Assembly: GCA_964059195.1 (NCBI GenBank)
Contig: CAXKWD010000001.1
Location: forward strand, 121,825,751 to 121,889,750
DNA from: Ectobius pallidus
Taxonomy: Eukaryota; Arthropoda; Insecta; Blattodea; Ectobiidae
DNA length: 64,000 nt
Direction of reading: 5' to 3'
The notes beneath the pieces were generated by a model. That model did no database searches. It had not been told where the DNA came from and saw only the letters and a program-made list of their open reading frames with translations. Each line of letters starts with the position of its first letter. Positions within the stretch are counted from its first letter, which is position 1. Shown here piece by piece: positions 10,320-23,573 of this stretch. The position numbers and the translations under genes were made by a program.

Positions 10320-11310
10320 TTACTTACCAAATGGCAATAGACAATTCCTCAGCAAGCTAAAGGAATATTATCTATTTTATGGAACCCGAAGGTTCATTGC
10401 CGCGTTTACTTGAGCCCGCCATTCAACCCTATTCTGTGCTAACTCCATCCAATCATCCCTCGCAAATCCTACTTCCCTTTAATCCAATCTAATATTGTCC
10501 TCCCACCTACGTCTAGGTATTCCAGGTGGTCTTTTCCCTTCGAGTCTCCCAGCCAATTCTTTTGAGATACCGGTATGTCTTTTCTCTCCCATGCGTGCAA
10601 CATGTCCAGCCCATTTCATCCTTCACGATTTAATTACCCTTACTATATCCGGTGAAGAGTACAGGTCCTGAAGCTCGTCGTTATGCAATTTTCTCCAATC
10701 CCCATTTTCATCTCTCTTGGACAAAATATTTTTCTAAGCATTCTGTTTCGAACACTCTCAGACTACGTTCTTCCCGGTCAGTAAGTGGCCATCTCTCACA
10801 TCCATATAATAAAACCAGAAGGCTTATATATCTTTAATTTAGATTTCTGGACAGAAGACGAGAGGATAAGAGTTTCTGAAGAGCATAAAATCAAGCGTTT
10901 TCTGATTTTAGTCGATACCTAACTTCTGCTTTAATATTATTTGTGTCTGCAATTATCGCTCCCAGATATTTGAATTTTTCCACTTGTTCGAACGATTTAC
11001 CGGCTATTCTAATATTTTGCGGAGCATTATTTTGACGTTCCATGACCATATACTTAGTTTTTTCCTGTATTAATTTCCAATCCAATATTCCTGCAGGCAT
11101 CGAAAAGATTTTCTGCATTTCTCTCGATTGTGTTTACGTCATCGCCCAACAAGAAAACGTCATCTGCGTAAGCTAAAATCGGGTGACTGCCATTTAATTC
11201 TTGGCCTACCTTGTTTTCCTGAACTTTCCTACTGGCATACTCCAAAGCGAAATTAAAAAGTAAAGGTGATAGTGCATCTCCTTGCTTCAAGCCGCTTCTA
11301 ATGGCAAACT
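10320..11310 (-). mobile_element. 5'-truncated LINE (non-LTR retrotransposon)
   Basis: Read on the minus strand, the end of an RT domain (SGLKQGDALSPLLFNFALEY, then ILAYADDVFLLGDD with the YADD catalytic motif) is followed by FKYLGA, WAGHVARMGE and WEDNIR..REVGFARDDW. It ends in AMNLRVP-like sequence and a short 3' UTR with an ACTT-type tail. A frameshift near 11050 and stop codons show it is dead. It is the same family as 20078-20577. Confidence 0.85.
11054..11290 (-). pseudogene. Reverse transcriptase fragment (YADD motif)
   Basis: A 78-codon stretch of LINE reverse transcriptase with the YADD active-site pair, interrupted after NTGKN by a frameshift. The frame continues as KTKYMVMERQNN in another phase (10891-11118). 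Confidence 0.8.
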
Positions 11311-11662
11311 TATATTATCTTATATTAATTTCCCTACTCTGACTCTGCTTATAGGCTCTAATTTTGAAATCGATTAAGAAAATTTATGGAATCGGTGGTC
11401 TCAAAAACTGACAGCTGTAACACGTAGATAAAAATGTTCTCATTACATAGAACACTACTTATTAATCTTATATCTCTGCTTTTTTGAAGTGATGAATTGT
11501 ATAATATTGTTAATTACGCGTATAATTCGTGTAAAATATAACGAAATTAAATATTTAGAACAAAATAAGTTATAATACTAACGAAATATATCACAAATTT
11601 CTAAGAATATTTTTTTGAATTTTTATATTAAAACGAACAAATGGCGTGATTTGAAAAAATAA

Positions 11663-12381
<719 letters not shown>

Positions 12382-12578
12382 GACTTTTCCATCGAGCAAT
12401 TTCCGAAAGTGGGTCAGCACTGAACACTTGGGCCTTCCATAAGCCTGACAAAAACTTTGGTTTCAAATTTGGAGCAAGTTTAGGAATTAATACAACAAAC
12501 AAATACGTATTGACTCGGAAATTGAAAGCACTGTCTGCTAAACAACTTACAGAAGCCTCCCAATTATTCCATAATTAT
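12382..12578 (+). CDS. CCE gene 2 exon 5
   Basis: It encodes residues 227-292. GLFHRAISESGSAL follows directly from ...LLSPMSK of exon 4, a hallmark continuation in the family. AG 12380-12381, GTAAGT at 12579, ending in phase 0. Confidence 0.9.
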
Positions 12579-12767
12579 GTAAGTAAAACAACTTTAATAT
12601 ATATCAATATCATTGCCTAATTGTTGAGGACGATAGAGAGTTTTTAGGTATATTTTCCACTTTTAGTATATTTAAATGATTTTTTTTTCAACTAGTATAT
12701 GATGAAGATCTATTAGTCACTATAAATCATCTTCCTTTTATTGAAGGTGAGCGCAAGTAACCATAGT

Positions 12768-13016
12768 AAAGTAAAAAAGTAAAGTGTTCCCTATTACAGG
12801 CCATGGAGGCCCAGAGGGTTCCACGAGGTTGAGGCTCCCAGATTATTAGACATCGGCACATGAAGGTGGTAAGGTTGTCAGCCTACGCACAGGCCGCCTT
12901 TACCCCCAGGATTGCTCCTGGTACTCATTTCTGTTAGAGGCTGAGTCGACCCCAGGGCCATAGTGCCACCAGAAGGATTAGGTCAATTGAAAAACTCCAA
13001 CGACCTCATCGGGAAT
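12768..13016 (-). mobile_element. tRNA-derived SINE (family B), copy 1
   Basis: This is the reverse-complement copy of 57856-58146, lacking the tRNA-like head. It is flanked by a perfect 16-bp target duplication, CGCAAGTAACCATAGT (12752-12767 and 13017-13032). The tail, at the left on the + strand, is GTAAA-like. The head is cut just after the GATGAGGTCG segment, a common 5' truncation. Confidence 0.85.
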
Positions 13017-14209
13017 CGCAAGTAACCATAGTGTTGTATAAAATTGGCTAAAAATTATTGTATTTTTTAAATATTGAAACAGTGCGATTTTTTTTTTTTT
13101 TTTTTTTTTTTGCAAAGATGTTATTGCATTACATAGATTTAATTTGTACACAATTCTCTTCACTTAACTGAATTTTGTTAGCCTAGCTGAAGGCCTAAAC
13201 GTGTAACATATAAGAAAGGTTATTAGGCCTATGCATCAAAGTCCTTAGTCTGTCATTCTTCAATGAAGAGTATTACTTCCTGAGAGCATTCATGGTCCAT
13301 ATTTATGGATTAGTTTTCAAAATAAACATCTACTTCCCATGATGAGTTCTTACGAATGAACCATATATGTTATTTCTGTTGTCATTTTACACTTTTCAAA
13401 GCGAATACTAGATCTATACGTACGAGTGAAGTACCAATCGAGAGATTTTTTCACCGGTGTTTAACTAATTTACACACCGTTGAGTTTTAGTCAGTGGTTT
13501 AGCTAAAATGTTTAATTAAAATTAAAACTCATTTCTCTCTTAAAGGAAAATAGACTGATAATACACATAGGCTATATACAAAAGCACAGTCCAGTGGACA
13601 ATTAAATTCTAACAATTCATGTATGGAAACTGTAAGTTCACTACAGATTTACACAATGTTGTTTCATATACAGGGTGTTAATGAATAACACCGAAATATT
13701 TCACCTGTGTATAGAGAGGACATAGACAAGCAACTTTTATTCGCAGACTTTTGCTCTATGACGTAAAATGTGTACGCTACAGGGCATTAAAGTCATTACA
13801 ATTTGGTGCACATAAGTCAATAATTAAGCGAAATAGGGTTAAAATTTTCATTAAGTCGACTTCACGCCTTCTTAGCGATCGACAAATACCTGATTCTTAA
13901 TCATTCATCAACAGCTATATCATAATATAGTGTTTCCATAATCTGCCAAATTTACAGACTAGCCACATTACTGGCCACCAATGCATTTGTTTTTTATCCA
14001 TAACTCCAGTGTTAACAACGAAGTTCCTTTGTTTTGCATTTTTTTCAAATGTATCGTTGAATTGCAGCTTACAATGTTTCTGGACTCTTAAAATATGTTG
14101 AGGTTAGTTCATCAATACATTCACTTAAATAATATTTACACAAATACGTTTTGATAGATTCATCATTCATACGAAATAACTCAGTTTTTGCGTAGTTTAA
14201 GATTTTCAC

Positions 14210-14410
14210 ATCAGAAATAATGTATAGCCTGTATACAATAAAAGTGATAAATTAATATAGACGATATTTTTTTTTCGACCATACTATTTATTATAAAACT
14301 GTTCCAACTATCGATTAATGTCGATCTTGAAAGCAGCAATTTAAACTGCACAATAAACAACCAGAGTTTTAAAAATAGAATCAATACTGTTCGTGGTAAT
14401 TTTAATACTA
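14210..14410. repeat. Dispersed repeat, copy 2
   Basis: Homologous to 10060-10310. A reversed TATGGTCGAACAAAAAC piece at about 14637 may be the opposite end of the same element. Confidence 0.4.
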
Positions 14411-15120
14411 AGCGTATAATAAATTGAGTGCATTTAATGTGGTTTAATATGCGCTGCTTTGAGGTCACAACGCTAAGAGAAGCCCTGCTCCCTGCACTCC
14501 TTTGTCACCTGCCATCTATCCAACAACAAAAAAACCGAGAACTTACGAACAGCTGATCGCCGAGATAGAGATGTTTTATCATCTACAAGATAGCTTAGGT
14601 CTTTTATAAAAACTCTCGAAACTTAGAAATTTAATTATGGTCGAACAAAAACAGTCGTATGCAACTTGTGGTGGTAATTAAGACGATCGTAAGAAAATCA
14701 GGAAACTCGTTATGTTCGTTCCATAAACAAATCTCTCCTCTTAGGTTCTTTGCATAATACACTACTTACTAGCTTTTTTTAATACAATTCTGTATGTGCA
14801 TACACATCATTTAAGGATTTTGTATTGTGTCTACATGCGATTGTATAGGAAAGACAGCACTAAATTACCTACATAAATGTAAAGTTTTTCTAGGCACCTG
14901 TCAAAAGACGACAAAGTTCGACAACTACTTTCATAGGGGCCTACAATTTCAAATATTTTACATAATAATATTGTTAATTTTACCCTTGTGAATTTCATTG
15001 CAATTATAAATGTAATAATTATCTTTCTAACTGACGTAGTAAGCTAATTTGAACGCAGGTCTTTGGAATCCAGCATGAGGAAGATTTATAAGTCGGAAAA
15101 ATAAAACTTATTCTTTTCAG

Positions 15121-15292
15121 GATTGGACTCTGGAATTTCAGTTATCAATATCACCAACTGTGGACAAGAAATCTCATAAAGGAGAAATATTCTTGCCTGA
15201 CTCACCAAGCAACCTCCTACAGGAAGGGAAATTTAAGAGAGTACCGTATATAACCGGATTCAATTCAAACGAAGGAATATACTTTGCAAAAG
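15121..15292 (+). CDS. CCE gene 2 exon 6 (catalytic Glu)
   Basis: It encodes residues 293-350. FLPDSP..LL..GKF..VPYITGFNSNEG includes Glu343 of the triad. AG 15119-15120, GTAGGC at 15293. An in-frame read-through into the following (TTA)n tract makes a false leucine run. Confidence 0.88.
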
Positions 15293-15311
15293 GTAGGCCT
15301 ACTGTAAATTA

Positions 15312-15312
15312 T

Positions 15313-15376
<64 letters not shown>
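15312..15376. repeat. (TTA)n microsatellite
   Basis: About 21 perfect TTA units immediately after the exon 6 donor. Confidence 0.95.
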
Positions 15377-15378
<2 letters not shown>

Positions 15379-18300
15379 TGCTGTGGAGCAAGTTCTGAAC
15401 TAGGATAATCACTGAAGCAGTTATTCAAGATATCAATAAATTAAAGTTATTTGTCAATTATTAATAATTAGCACTTATTATAGGTGTGTAAAAAGTAATG
15501 AACTGAACCCCAATTGAAAAGGAAATTGAAATACTTGCTATCGCATATCTTTGGCATTTGGCATATACATACATATATATATATACATACATACATACCC
15601 AGGGACCCACATATTGTATTGTTTTTGTTATTACTAGTAGTTCTCTGAAATGTAGACCTCGATTAAAAAAAAATACAAGATCTGCTCTCATCCTTACATA
15701 TCCGTCGTTTCTTACCTTTTAACTGATGTAGCCGTAACCGCGAGAATTAGCTTAAATGTGCCCACAAAGACTCGACAGTAATAAATTAGAAAATATAAGT
15801 ATATAACAATGCCTTATGTTAAAATGTACAGTTCAATCTCCTTGTGTTACAAGCATGATTCCTAAAACATACCTATTTTAATAAAATAGTTCATGGTGCT
15901 TTAAGAATTACCTTCCACCATCAAAGTGACGACTACAATGACTTCAAGTAATATTCATGCAAAATTAGAAAACATTCAAACAACAAGTTTAGTAGTGACT
16001 GCGTAAAAAGAAATTTACAAACATATGAAATGCTGGTAAACCATTAGACTATTAAAGTTACGTCAAAAATGCACTGGATCAAAGATATAGAAAATCTTAC
16101 ACTCGAGAGTATAGTCTTCGTATAGTAGCCTACTGTTGAAAAAAGCTGAAGATTACATTAAAAGGAACCAATGAACGACCAACATCTTCAAATGAAATTT
16201 TAAAAAAATAGAAATCCTCAGGCATATGTAGATTTTAATGACTTCAAAGAGCATTAATGCAAAATTATAAGAAAATAGAACAACGCATTTCGTCCAACTG
16301 CGTAAGAAACGAATTTACAGACAAGCAGACGAAAATGCCGAATGGTCAAGTTAAAACAGGACCTTGCTTCGTTCGGTCAATTATTATTGCACATTGCCAT
16401 GGAGCAAGTTCAGGATCAGGCAACTATATTAGGCCTATTACGTCAGATGAGAATACACGTATTAAGCTACTGTACCGGTATGTAAAAAGTGATAAACGAC
16501 CCCAATTTAAAAAGAAAATTCTAATACTTGCCTTAATAGATCCTTCGCATTAAAAACAATATTTTAACCATTTCTGCCAGCCAGAAAGCGGTTAGAATAT
16601 TATTTATATATGCCTACAATATCTATATAGCCTACACATACTTATGCTGTATATATGTATATTATATAAGTCATTATTAAACACATACACACATGTTTGC
16701 GTACATGCATACTGCATAATAATACCTCAAGGGCAATCTCCAAAGATTTTAATTTTTTTAGATATTAGCATCACTGACTTTCTAAGGGTGATATCTATCT
16801 GCAGGCATATTCAGTTAAGTCCTACATACAAATGATTTCGAAGTTAATGTCATTTTTTTTCAAAATAAAATGACTTTTTCATAGAAGTGTACTATAATAA
16901 GTCCCATATATCATTGTGCATAATGCAAGCTTTATTTTGTTATTTCTGTGGAATGTGTGATGTTGCTGGATACTGTAAATAGCTGCCAGTCATTCTTGCA
17001 CAATATTAATTATGTATACGGCCTATGGAGGTGAAGTTTTCCGTTGTAACTGTTCTTAGTTTTTATGTCACAAAGAGTTGGCGTAAAGAAAGGCATCTGG
17101 AAGCTGCTAAGACTTTTCTGATGAGAAAAATATTCGATAACTAAATCATAGGTGTAGTTCCGAAATAAATGAGGAAAAGAATTAATGTTTTCTTAAATAA
17201 GTTACATTAGCAATATCAAAGGTAAAAAGGAGGAAGTGAAATTGATTATTGGAATGTAGAGAAAACATTCTTCTCTGAATACACTGATTGACTGTATTAG
17301 TGAAATAATTAGACAATGTATTTTCAAAAAAATCGACCTAAAAAGTCATTACACAAGAGAACTTTCATAAAAAGGAATTAGGTAGGGTTTTGAATTATTC
17401 AACATGTCCACGCTAAGTTCAGGAATAAATATTAAAAAAAAAAAAGAAAGAAGAAAGAAAAAAAAAAGACATTTGATAAAATATCTACAGAAAAAAGTTT
17501 TTATGTAGAGAAGAATACAGAATCCAATCTAGGATTTCACCGGCCAAGTTGCGATAGATTCAAGACGCGATTTAGGGAAGCAACAAATGAAAAATGAAGA
17601 TCTACCATAAGTCGAAAATCTTACGAAGTATCCTACTATCAAATTTAAGAAATAAGTTAAATCTGCAGCTCTAAAAGACAAAAAGGATTTTATCTGTCAA
17701 CTTGCAAAAATGAGTCATCACTCCGCTATTGGCTAATGCTGTTCATTTCAATTACACTTCAGATTCTATATCGTACCACCTATAATTGTTCCATGAAACC
17801 GTAGAGTTGCCACAATTCATGAGTGAAAAATCAGAACATCATTTGAAAAACTGATAGTGGATGTTAACACCATAACTCTGAAATGAATTTATATAAACAG
17901 TCTGAATGGCACTAGAATTTTCATAGTCAGGTTCATTAGGAGTAACAGTTCATTTGCGAATCCTTTCTTAAAATCAAAAGACTTGGACAAGAATTGGAAA
18001 TGGCTACAGCAATTTTAGCTTAGCAATATTTTCTAAATTTGTAACATCAAAACAGAATCACATAGTCAATTATTTGTCTTTTCGACCTGGGTACGTAGGC
18101 CTACTTCTACTACAAAATCGTGGATTTCCCGTGAAATCTTCTACACATCTGATACTAAACACACCATAAGAACAAAAAAGCCCTGTGCTGTTCCATATGC
18201 AACTCTAAAACATAGATTTAACAGGCATAAACTTCTTCAATGGCCTTAGGCCAACTTAGGAATAAGACCTAAAATTCTACAGGAACTTCATCTTGGGAAT

Positions 18301-18492
18301 ACCTCATTAGAGCACAGAGTTAGCAAAAACTGTCAGGATCTACTGATTTTTATTCAGTGGTCTTCAAGGCAGAATATACAGTTTCTTTATAGAATTGCTT
18401 CATTCTCAGTCAGCAATAGAGTTACCTCTAATTAAAGAATAACAGATCACTTAATGGATTTATAAGTTACAAAATTAGCAGATAATAGTTGG

Positions 18493-18680
18493 TTGGTATA
18501 TGGTTATTTAACGAGGGGGATGTACTGCAACTTAGGCCTGTGACCGTCGCCGGTGTGCCAGAATTTTGTCCCGAAGGAGTTCTTTTAACATGCCAGTTAA
18601 TCTACTGACATGGTCCTGTCATATTTATGTACACATAAATGGCATTGACCTGGGCCGGGATCATAGATACTGTAGCTAAC
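18493..18680. repeat. Dispersed repeat family C, copy 1
   Basis: It shares TTATTTAACGAGG, GACCGTCGCCGGTGTGCC and a CGACCTGGGC-like segment with 47717-47885, same orientation. It is probably a non-autonomous retroelement common in the host genome. Confidence 0.6.
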
Positions 18681-19814
18681 GATGTAAAATATTAAATTAG
18701 TTATTTTGGGTAAAATGTTTGTTTTTTAGTTTAATAGCAGTAAAGGTAGATTCCGTAATGCAACACATTTTACATAACCACATTAAATGATAAATAATGT
18801 TGAAGTCTGCCACTTTGAACGTTTTACAGTGTTTATTAATGAAAATCAAACAGTTAATTCGAAATAATTGAGTTTCTGGGTGAAATGTTATACTTTTGAG
18901 TAAAAAATTTTACCATTAAGTCCAAAGTCAGAATTAGCACATCCTAAGTAAACTGTGATAAGTCCAGTTGCGCCCTTTTACAGGCAATTGAGATTAATTT
19001 GAAATTTTCAGCTATTGAAGTACTGCATATTGATTCTCTGTACCAAAAATAAAAGCAGTTGGTTTGTAATTTTACTATTTACGAAAGGAAAACTCAACAT
19101 AAATTTGTTTTTTGCTTGTTTGTATCTCAAAACTAAGAAAATGGTCTCATCATACAATATTTCTGAGGTACAGAGTCAGCTTGGAGGGGATAATCAGTAC
19201 TTCTCTGGTTTTCTGTGTAAGTAAATGGTCTGCGATCGATAATGGCCCAGATCGATGGTATAAATGTACCAATCCCATGTCTCTAGATTCACAGGCATAT
19301 AAAAGAAGATTTTCGTGACAAGCTACCGGCACACCGGCAACGTCAGAGGCTGAAGTTGCAGTAAAACCCATCGTTGAATAACTATAAACCGTACATTTGT
19401 AATGATTCATGTGGTTCTTTCTATACGATAGAAATGTCTTCCCGTATCAAGATCTATAGCAACATAAATTAGAAGTGGGGAAGTTTCTGGTAGTTCACTG
19501 GTGCTAATCACAGAGAACAGGAAAGCTGTGTACTTTAAGCAAAGGCGTCGGAAAAATTATGAACCACTGTAGTGCTGTGAACGGCTTTATGAAAAGATCA
19601 GAACTATTCTGAGAAGTATGTAGACGAATTGCTAGAATCTAAGTGTTTGGACATTAGATCAAATAGATTTATCTTTTAACTATTGTTATTAATTATTTAT
19701 TAATAATGTGCTGAATTACAGGTCATGCATCGTTAGATAGTTCCGATGATAAAGCACATAAATAACCAAAAAAATATTTTTGACTAAGGATTTAATAATG
19801 AGTCTGTATTTTAG

Positions 19815-19996
19815 GAATAAAGAAGGTAATCAACAAAGATATTCAAGAAAATATACAATCATTGCGCCCCGAAGATTTTGGTCTTGAGAGAAAGGACGAG
19901 ACATTCTATTCCGTTGCTGACTTAGTCAAAGACTTCTATTTCGGCCAGAATATGGATTGTAATGCAACAAATCAAAAGTTACTGCAATATACAAAT
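19815..19996 (+). CDS. CCE gene 2 exon 7
   Basis: It encodes residues 350-410, starting G-I-K-K and carrying a lid-region helix (LVKDFYFG) and an N-A-T sequon. The acceptor is ttttag and the donor GTAAGT at 19997, ending in phase 0. It is the last exon before the 21.7-kb intron. Confidence 0.82.
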
Positions 19997-20077
19997 GTAA
20001 GTAATTGAGGATAATCAAATTATTACGTCCATTAAAAGTGCTATATAAAGAAATATATGTAGTTAGTTAATTTGCTT

Positions 20078-20577
20078 TATTATCCTGCCGGTTGTATTAT
20101 ATGGATGTGAGACACGGTCGCTTACTCTTCGGAAGAACATTCGGGAAGAGTGTTCTAAAACAGGGTGCTTGCTTAGGAAAATATTTGGGCCTAAGAGAGA
20201 TGAAAATGGGGACTGGAGAAAACTGCATAACGGCGAGCTTCATAACCGGATGTAGTAAGGGTAATTAAATCACGGAGGATGAAATGGGCTGGACATGTTG
20301 CGTGCATGGGGGGAGGAAAGATATATCTGAAAAGAATTGACTGGGAGACCCGAAGGGAAAATACCAATTGGAAGACCTAGACGTAAGTGGGAGGACAATA
20401 TTAGGATGGATTTAAGGGAAGTGGGATTTGCGAGGGATGATTGGATGGAGTTAGCACAGAATAGGGTTGAATGGCGGGCTCAGGTAAGCGCGGCAATGAA
20501 AGTTCGGGTTCCATAAAATAGATAATATTCCTTTATCTTGCTTAGGAATTGTCTATTGCCATTGAGTAAGTAAGTAA
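20078..20577 (+). mobile_element. 5'-truncated LINE with target duplication
   Basis: It encodes the C-terminal end of a LINE ORF2. LPVVLYGCETRSLTL is followed after a stop by RMKWAGHVACMGGG, then WEDNIRMDLREVGFARDDW and AMKVRVP. It ends in a 3' UTR with an (AAGT)n tail. Flanks GTTAATTTGCTT (20066-20077) and GTTGATTTGCTT (20578-20589) form a 12-bp target duplication with one change. It is dead. Confidence 0.85.
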
Positions 20578-22582
20578 GTTGATTTGCTTACATGGTATAG
20601 TGTTTTCATTATACAATAAAGTTTGATAATATAATTATAAATTATCTTAAAATGTATTACATTTAAATTTACTACAGTAAATGACCCTTTGAAATACAAA
20701 ATATGCAATGCACACATAGTAATTTGTCTTTTGTCAATTTACAATTTTGCTGTACATGGAAAATTAATCGGTAAATAAATATAACTTATTCTTGCTAATA
20801 TAAAATTAAATATAAATAATAAATTTAATAAAAAATATACAAAATTACAAAGAATGAAGATGGTTTGTATCATACAAACAGTTTTCTAAAAGAAAGGACT
20901 TAAGCATATACTTAAGTGAAATATCTGCTTTTTTGATACGATATGAGAAGAGAGAAAATTAAAAATTTCAGTACAAACATAGTATGAAGACGATTTCAAG
21001 TGAAGTGCAGTTTCTATGTCGCATATTGCAAGAGTGGTAGTCACAATTCATTTTGATAAGATGTATATAAGAATAAGCAGAATGGGCGGCTTCAAAATGA
21101 ATGATACATGGGATTGAGAGAATCTTGTGAGTGTTAAATAAGGGTTTGCAGAAATCAAGGGGCTTAGCGTTGTAAGTGTTACGTATTATGAGTTTCTGCT
21201 AGACTATGCATACCTCAACAAAGAGTTCGAATTATGCATTACCTCATTTTTCGCAAAAAGTGAGAGTTCATACACTCAGTATTCAGGTGACCATACTTAA
21301 CTATTCGTTGTTCACCTAATATTTCATTTCCTTTCCTAATTTTATGATATTTTTGTGCTTTTTTACTGTCTTATTCAATTGTTCAAATATCTAGTATCTC
21401 CTTTTTTCACCACATATCAAACAGAATGTAAGATGATCAATAAATAGTACACTCTCATATCTATACTTTTCGTATAGGTCTAAGGATTTGTTGAAGATTT
21501 TAGTGTAAGATCTACTTGATCACTCTATTAATATTTCATGACTAGTTCTGGTCATGGAGGTCCTACCTAATTGATGTCTAGAATTCTGTCATAACTCAAT
21601 TGCTGTATTTTATTAATTATTTTGAAAACGTTATATTAGCTCAGAATTACACTATAAAGCTCACTGAAACCCTCGAAAACAGGATACTAATGGCTAATGT
21701 AAATTTAAAGGATGGGTTAAATACTAGAGATCTGAGCATTTTCCTACTCTGAAGATTAACTTATATAAGTCTTTTCAAGGAGGCAATACCAAAAAAGTAC
21801 TTATCTTACTTCTGGTCAGTCTATAAAATAATAACATAATACCATTCATCTCGACTTTTACTTTTTCTCCCTTTTCCTATTCCATTCGGTTACTTTCAAC
21901 CACGTTCTGGGAATCTCTCTGGTAGATTTATATTCAACTAGCATGTGCCCGCGGCTTCGCCCGCGATAATTATTTCAAAAATTAAAAATTAAGAGCATAA
22001 TAGTTAAATCATTATATTTATGAACACCCAAATCACGTGGACTACATACCACGATTAGATAGCGTCGCCTGGTAAAAGCGACCTCAGATTCGAGTTCCGT
22101 GGCCCAGAATACCTCTGTACAGTGAGTTTCGTCCAAATCGAACAATGTATGACCATATTTAGGCCTATATTGACTATCCCTCTTCCGTGTAGGTTGAAAA
22201 TTTCATATGTCTACGGGCCTTGGCATTCTAAACAAATGAATCGACCAGCGTGGGCTTACAACATTCAAGCGATCGCGATGCTTTCATTTCGACGGTATGA
22301 CAAAAATAGCCAAAGCCAACTGCAATTGATTTGACATTGAAATGTATTACTGAAATCTGATGCTTCGACAGCGCTAAAATCACGTTTTCTGCCAGTTTTT
22401 CACTCATAACTCGCGAACGAAAGCTAAAATTAAAAATTCGGCTTCGAGGTGCATTCGCCCACCTTTCAGTCCATCTATCTTTAAAATTTCAGATCTCTGC
22501 GTTCAGTAGATTTCGATGGGCATCGTGGACAGACAGACAAACAGCATGTGCCCGCATGTGCCCGCGGCTTCCCCCGCGATAA

Positions 22583-23573
22583 TCTAATATATAAAATCGA
22601 AAGTGTGTATGTATGTATGTATGTATGTATGTACGTATGTATGTATGTATGTTTGTTCCTTATACAAATCTACATTTCTTTACCAATTTACACAACATTT
22701 TGCACACATACCCAGTTAAGCCCGGGAAGTATAGCTGTCAACATTAAAATTGAAACAAATCTGTCCTTCCCTTGAAAATTATATAATTTCTGTGAATATT
22801 CTAGTGAAAAAAAATGAATGTTGTTCAGTTCACATGACAACAGTGTATTGTTTACTTTGAGAACATTGGGCTTTGGCGACTATAATTATAATGCTGGACT
22901 TTAACGAATTATGATTTCATCGATGTAATATATTGGCGAAAATAATTACTGAAAATTAAATCCACGAAAATAAAGCGCAGTGTGATGCAGTCACATAAAT
23001 TTCTCTACCCTCGACATAAGAAATATTTTCTCACTTCGCATTTTTATGTCGAAGAATAGGTCGTATTGCAGTATGCTATACCAGAAGTCGGTAAATAGTC
23101 AGTTATCCATAGCTGTAGGCTTTGTATTAGTTGAGAAATAGGGATGTTTATCATAGGCCCTAAGCATGGGGTGGAACATTTTGAGTCCTATGCTCGCAGT
23201 ATATTATGTCCCGGGTTTTAGGGGAGGAACGTATGAAAGTGATACTGCATTTCTCTTTTATTTCAGCCCGAAACGGTTGTATGATAACATGAGAATGAGA
23301 AATAAAATTTTCCGTCAAGTCAATACAATCTTATTTAATTTATGTTTCTTTTTATTTCAACCCCTCCCAAGCATGATGTGTAGAAGCAACGGAATGCAGC
23401 TTTCGACATCCTCTATGAGCCATAAAAAGCTATATCTAGCATTTTCTGATGGAACAGTTTGAGTGTGATAAATCTTTTCCTTCATTTCAAGTTCTACATA
23501 TATAAAGTCCTTCATAAGTTAATTTCAAATTAAAAAATACAAAGCCCGGACGACGCCGGGCCTTTTCAGCTAG
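22583..23573 (+). mobile_element. Nested non-autonomous Helitron, copy 1
   Basis: The 991-bp element starts TCTAATATATAAAATCG and ends with hairpin GCCCGGACGACGCCGGGC, eight bases, then CTAG. It lies between A (22582) and T (23574) of an array monomer, with no target duplication. Its orientation is opposite to the array monomers. A (GTAT)n tract lies near its 5' end. Open frames of 75 and 98 codons show no known domain. Confidence 0.85.
22606..22651. repeat. (GTAT)n microsatellite in nested Helitron
   Basis: About eleven GTAT/GTAC units. The same tract is at 31614-31659. Confidence 0.9.

Larger units (their letters stand above)
12579..15120 (+). other. Gene 2 intron 5
   Basis: A 2.5-kb intron with a SINE (12768-13016), a T-run at about 13087-13111 and copy 2 of the dispersed repeat (14210-14410). 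ACAGGGTGTT near 13673 resembles a DNA-transposon end, but I find no partner. Confidence 0.7.
15293..19814 (+). other. Gene 2 intron 6
   Basis: A 4.5-kb intron with a (TTA)n microsatellite, weak local duplications (15385-15560 against 16397-16560, and 15940-16060 against 16235-16330) and a dispersed repeat at 18493-18680. I recognise nothing else, including in 16600-18450. Confidence 0.65.

Noticed and set aside
13673..13690. ACAGGGTGTT as the end of a DNA transposon
   Set aside because: No matching inverted end or target duplication was found nearby.
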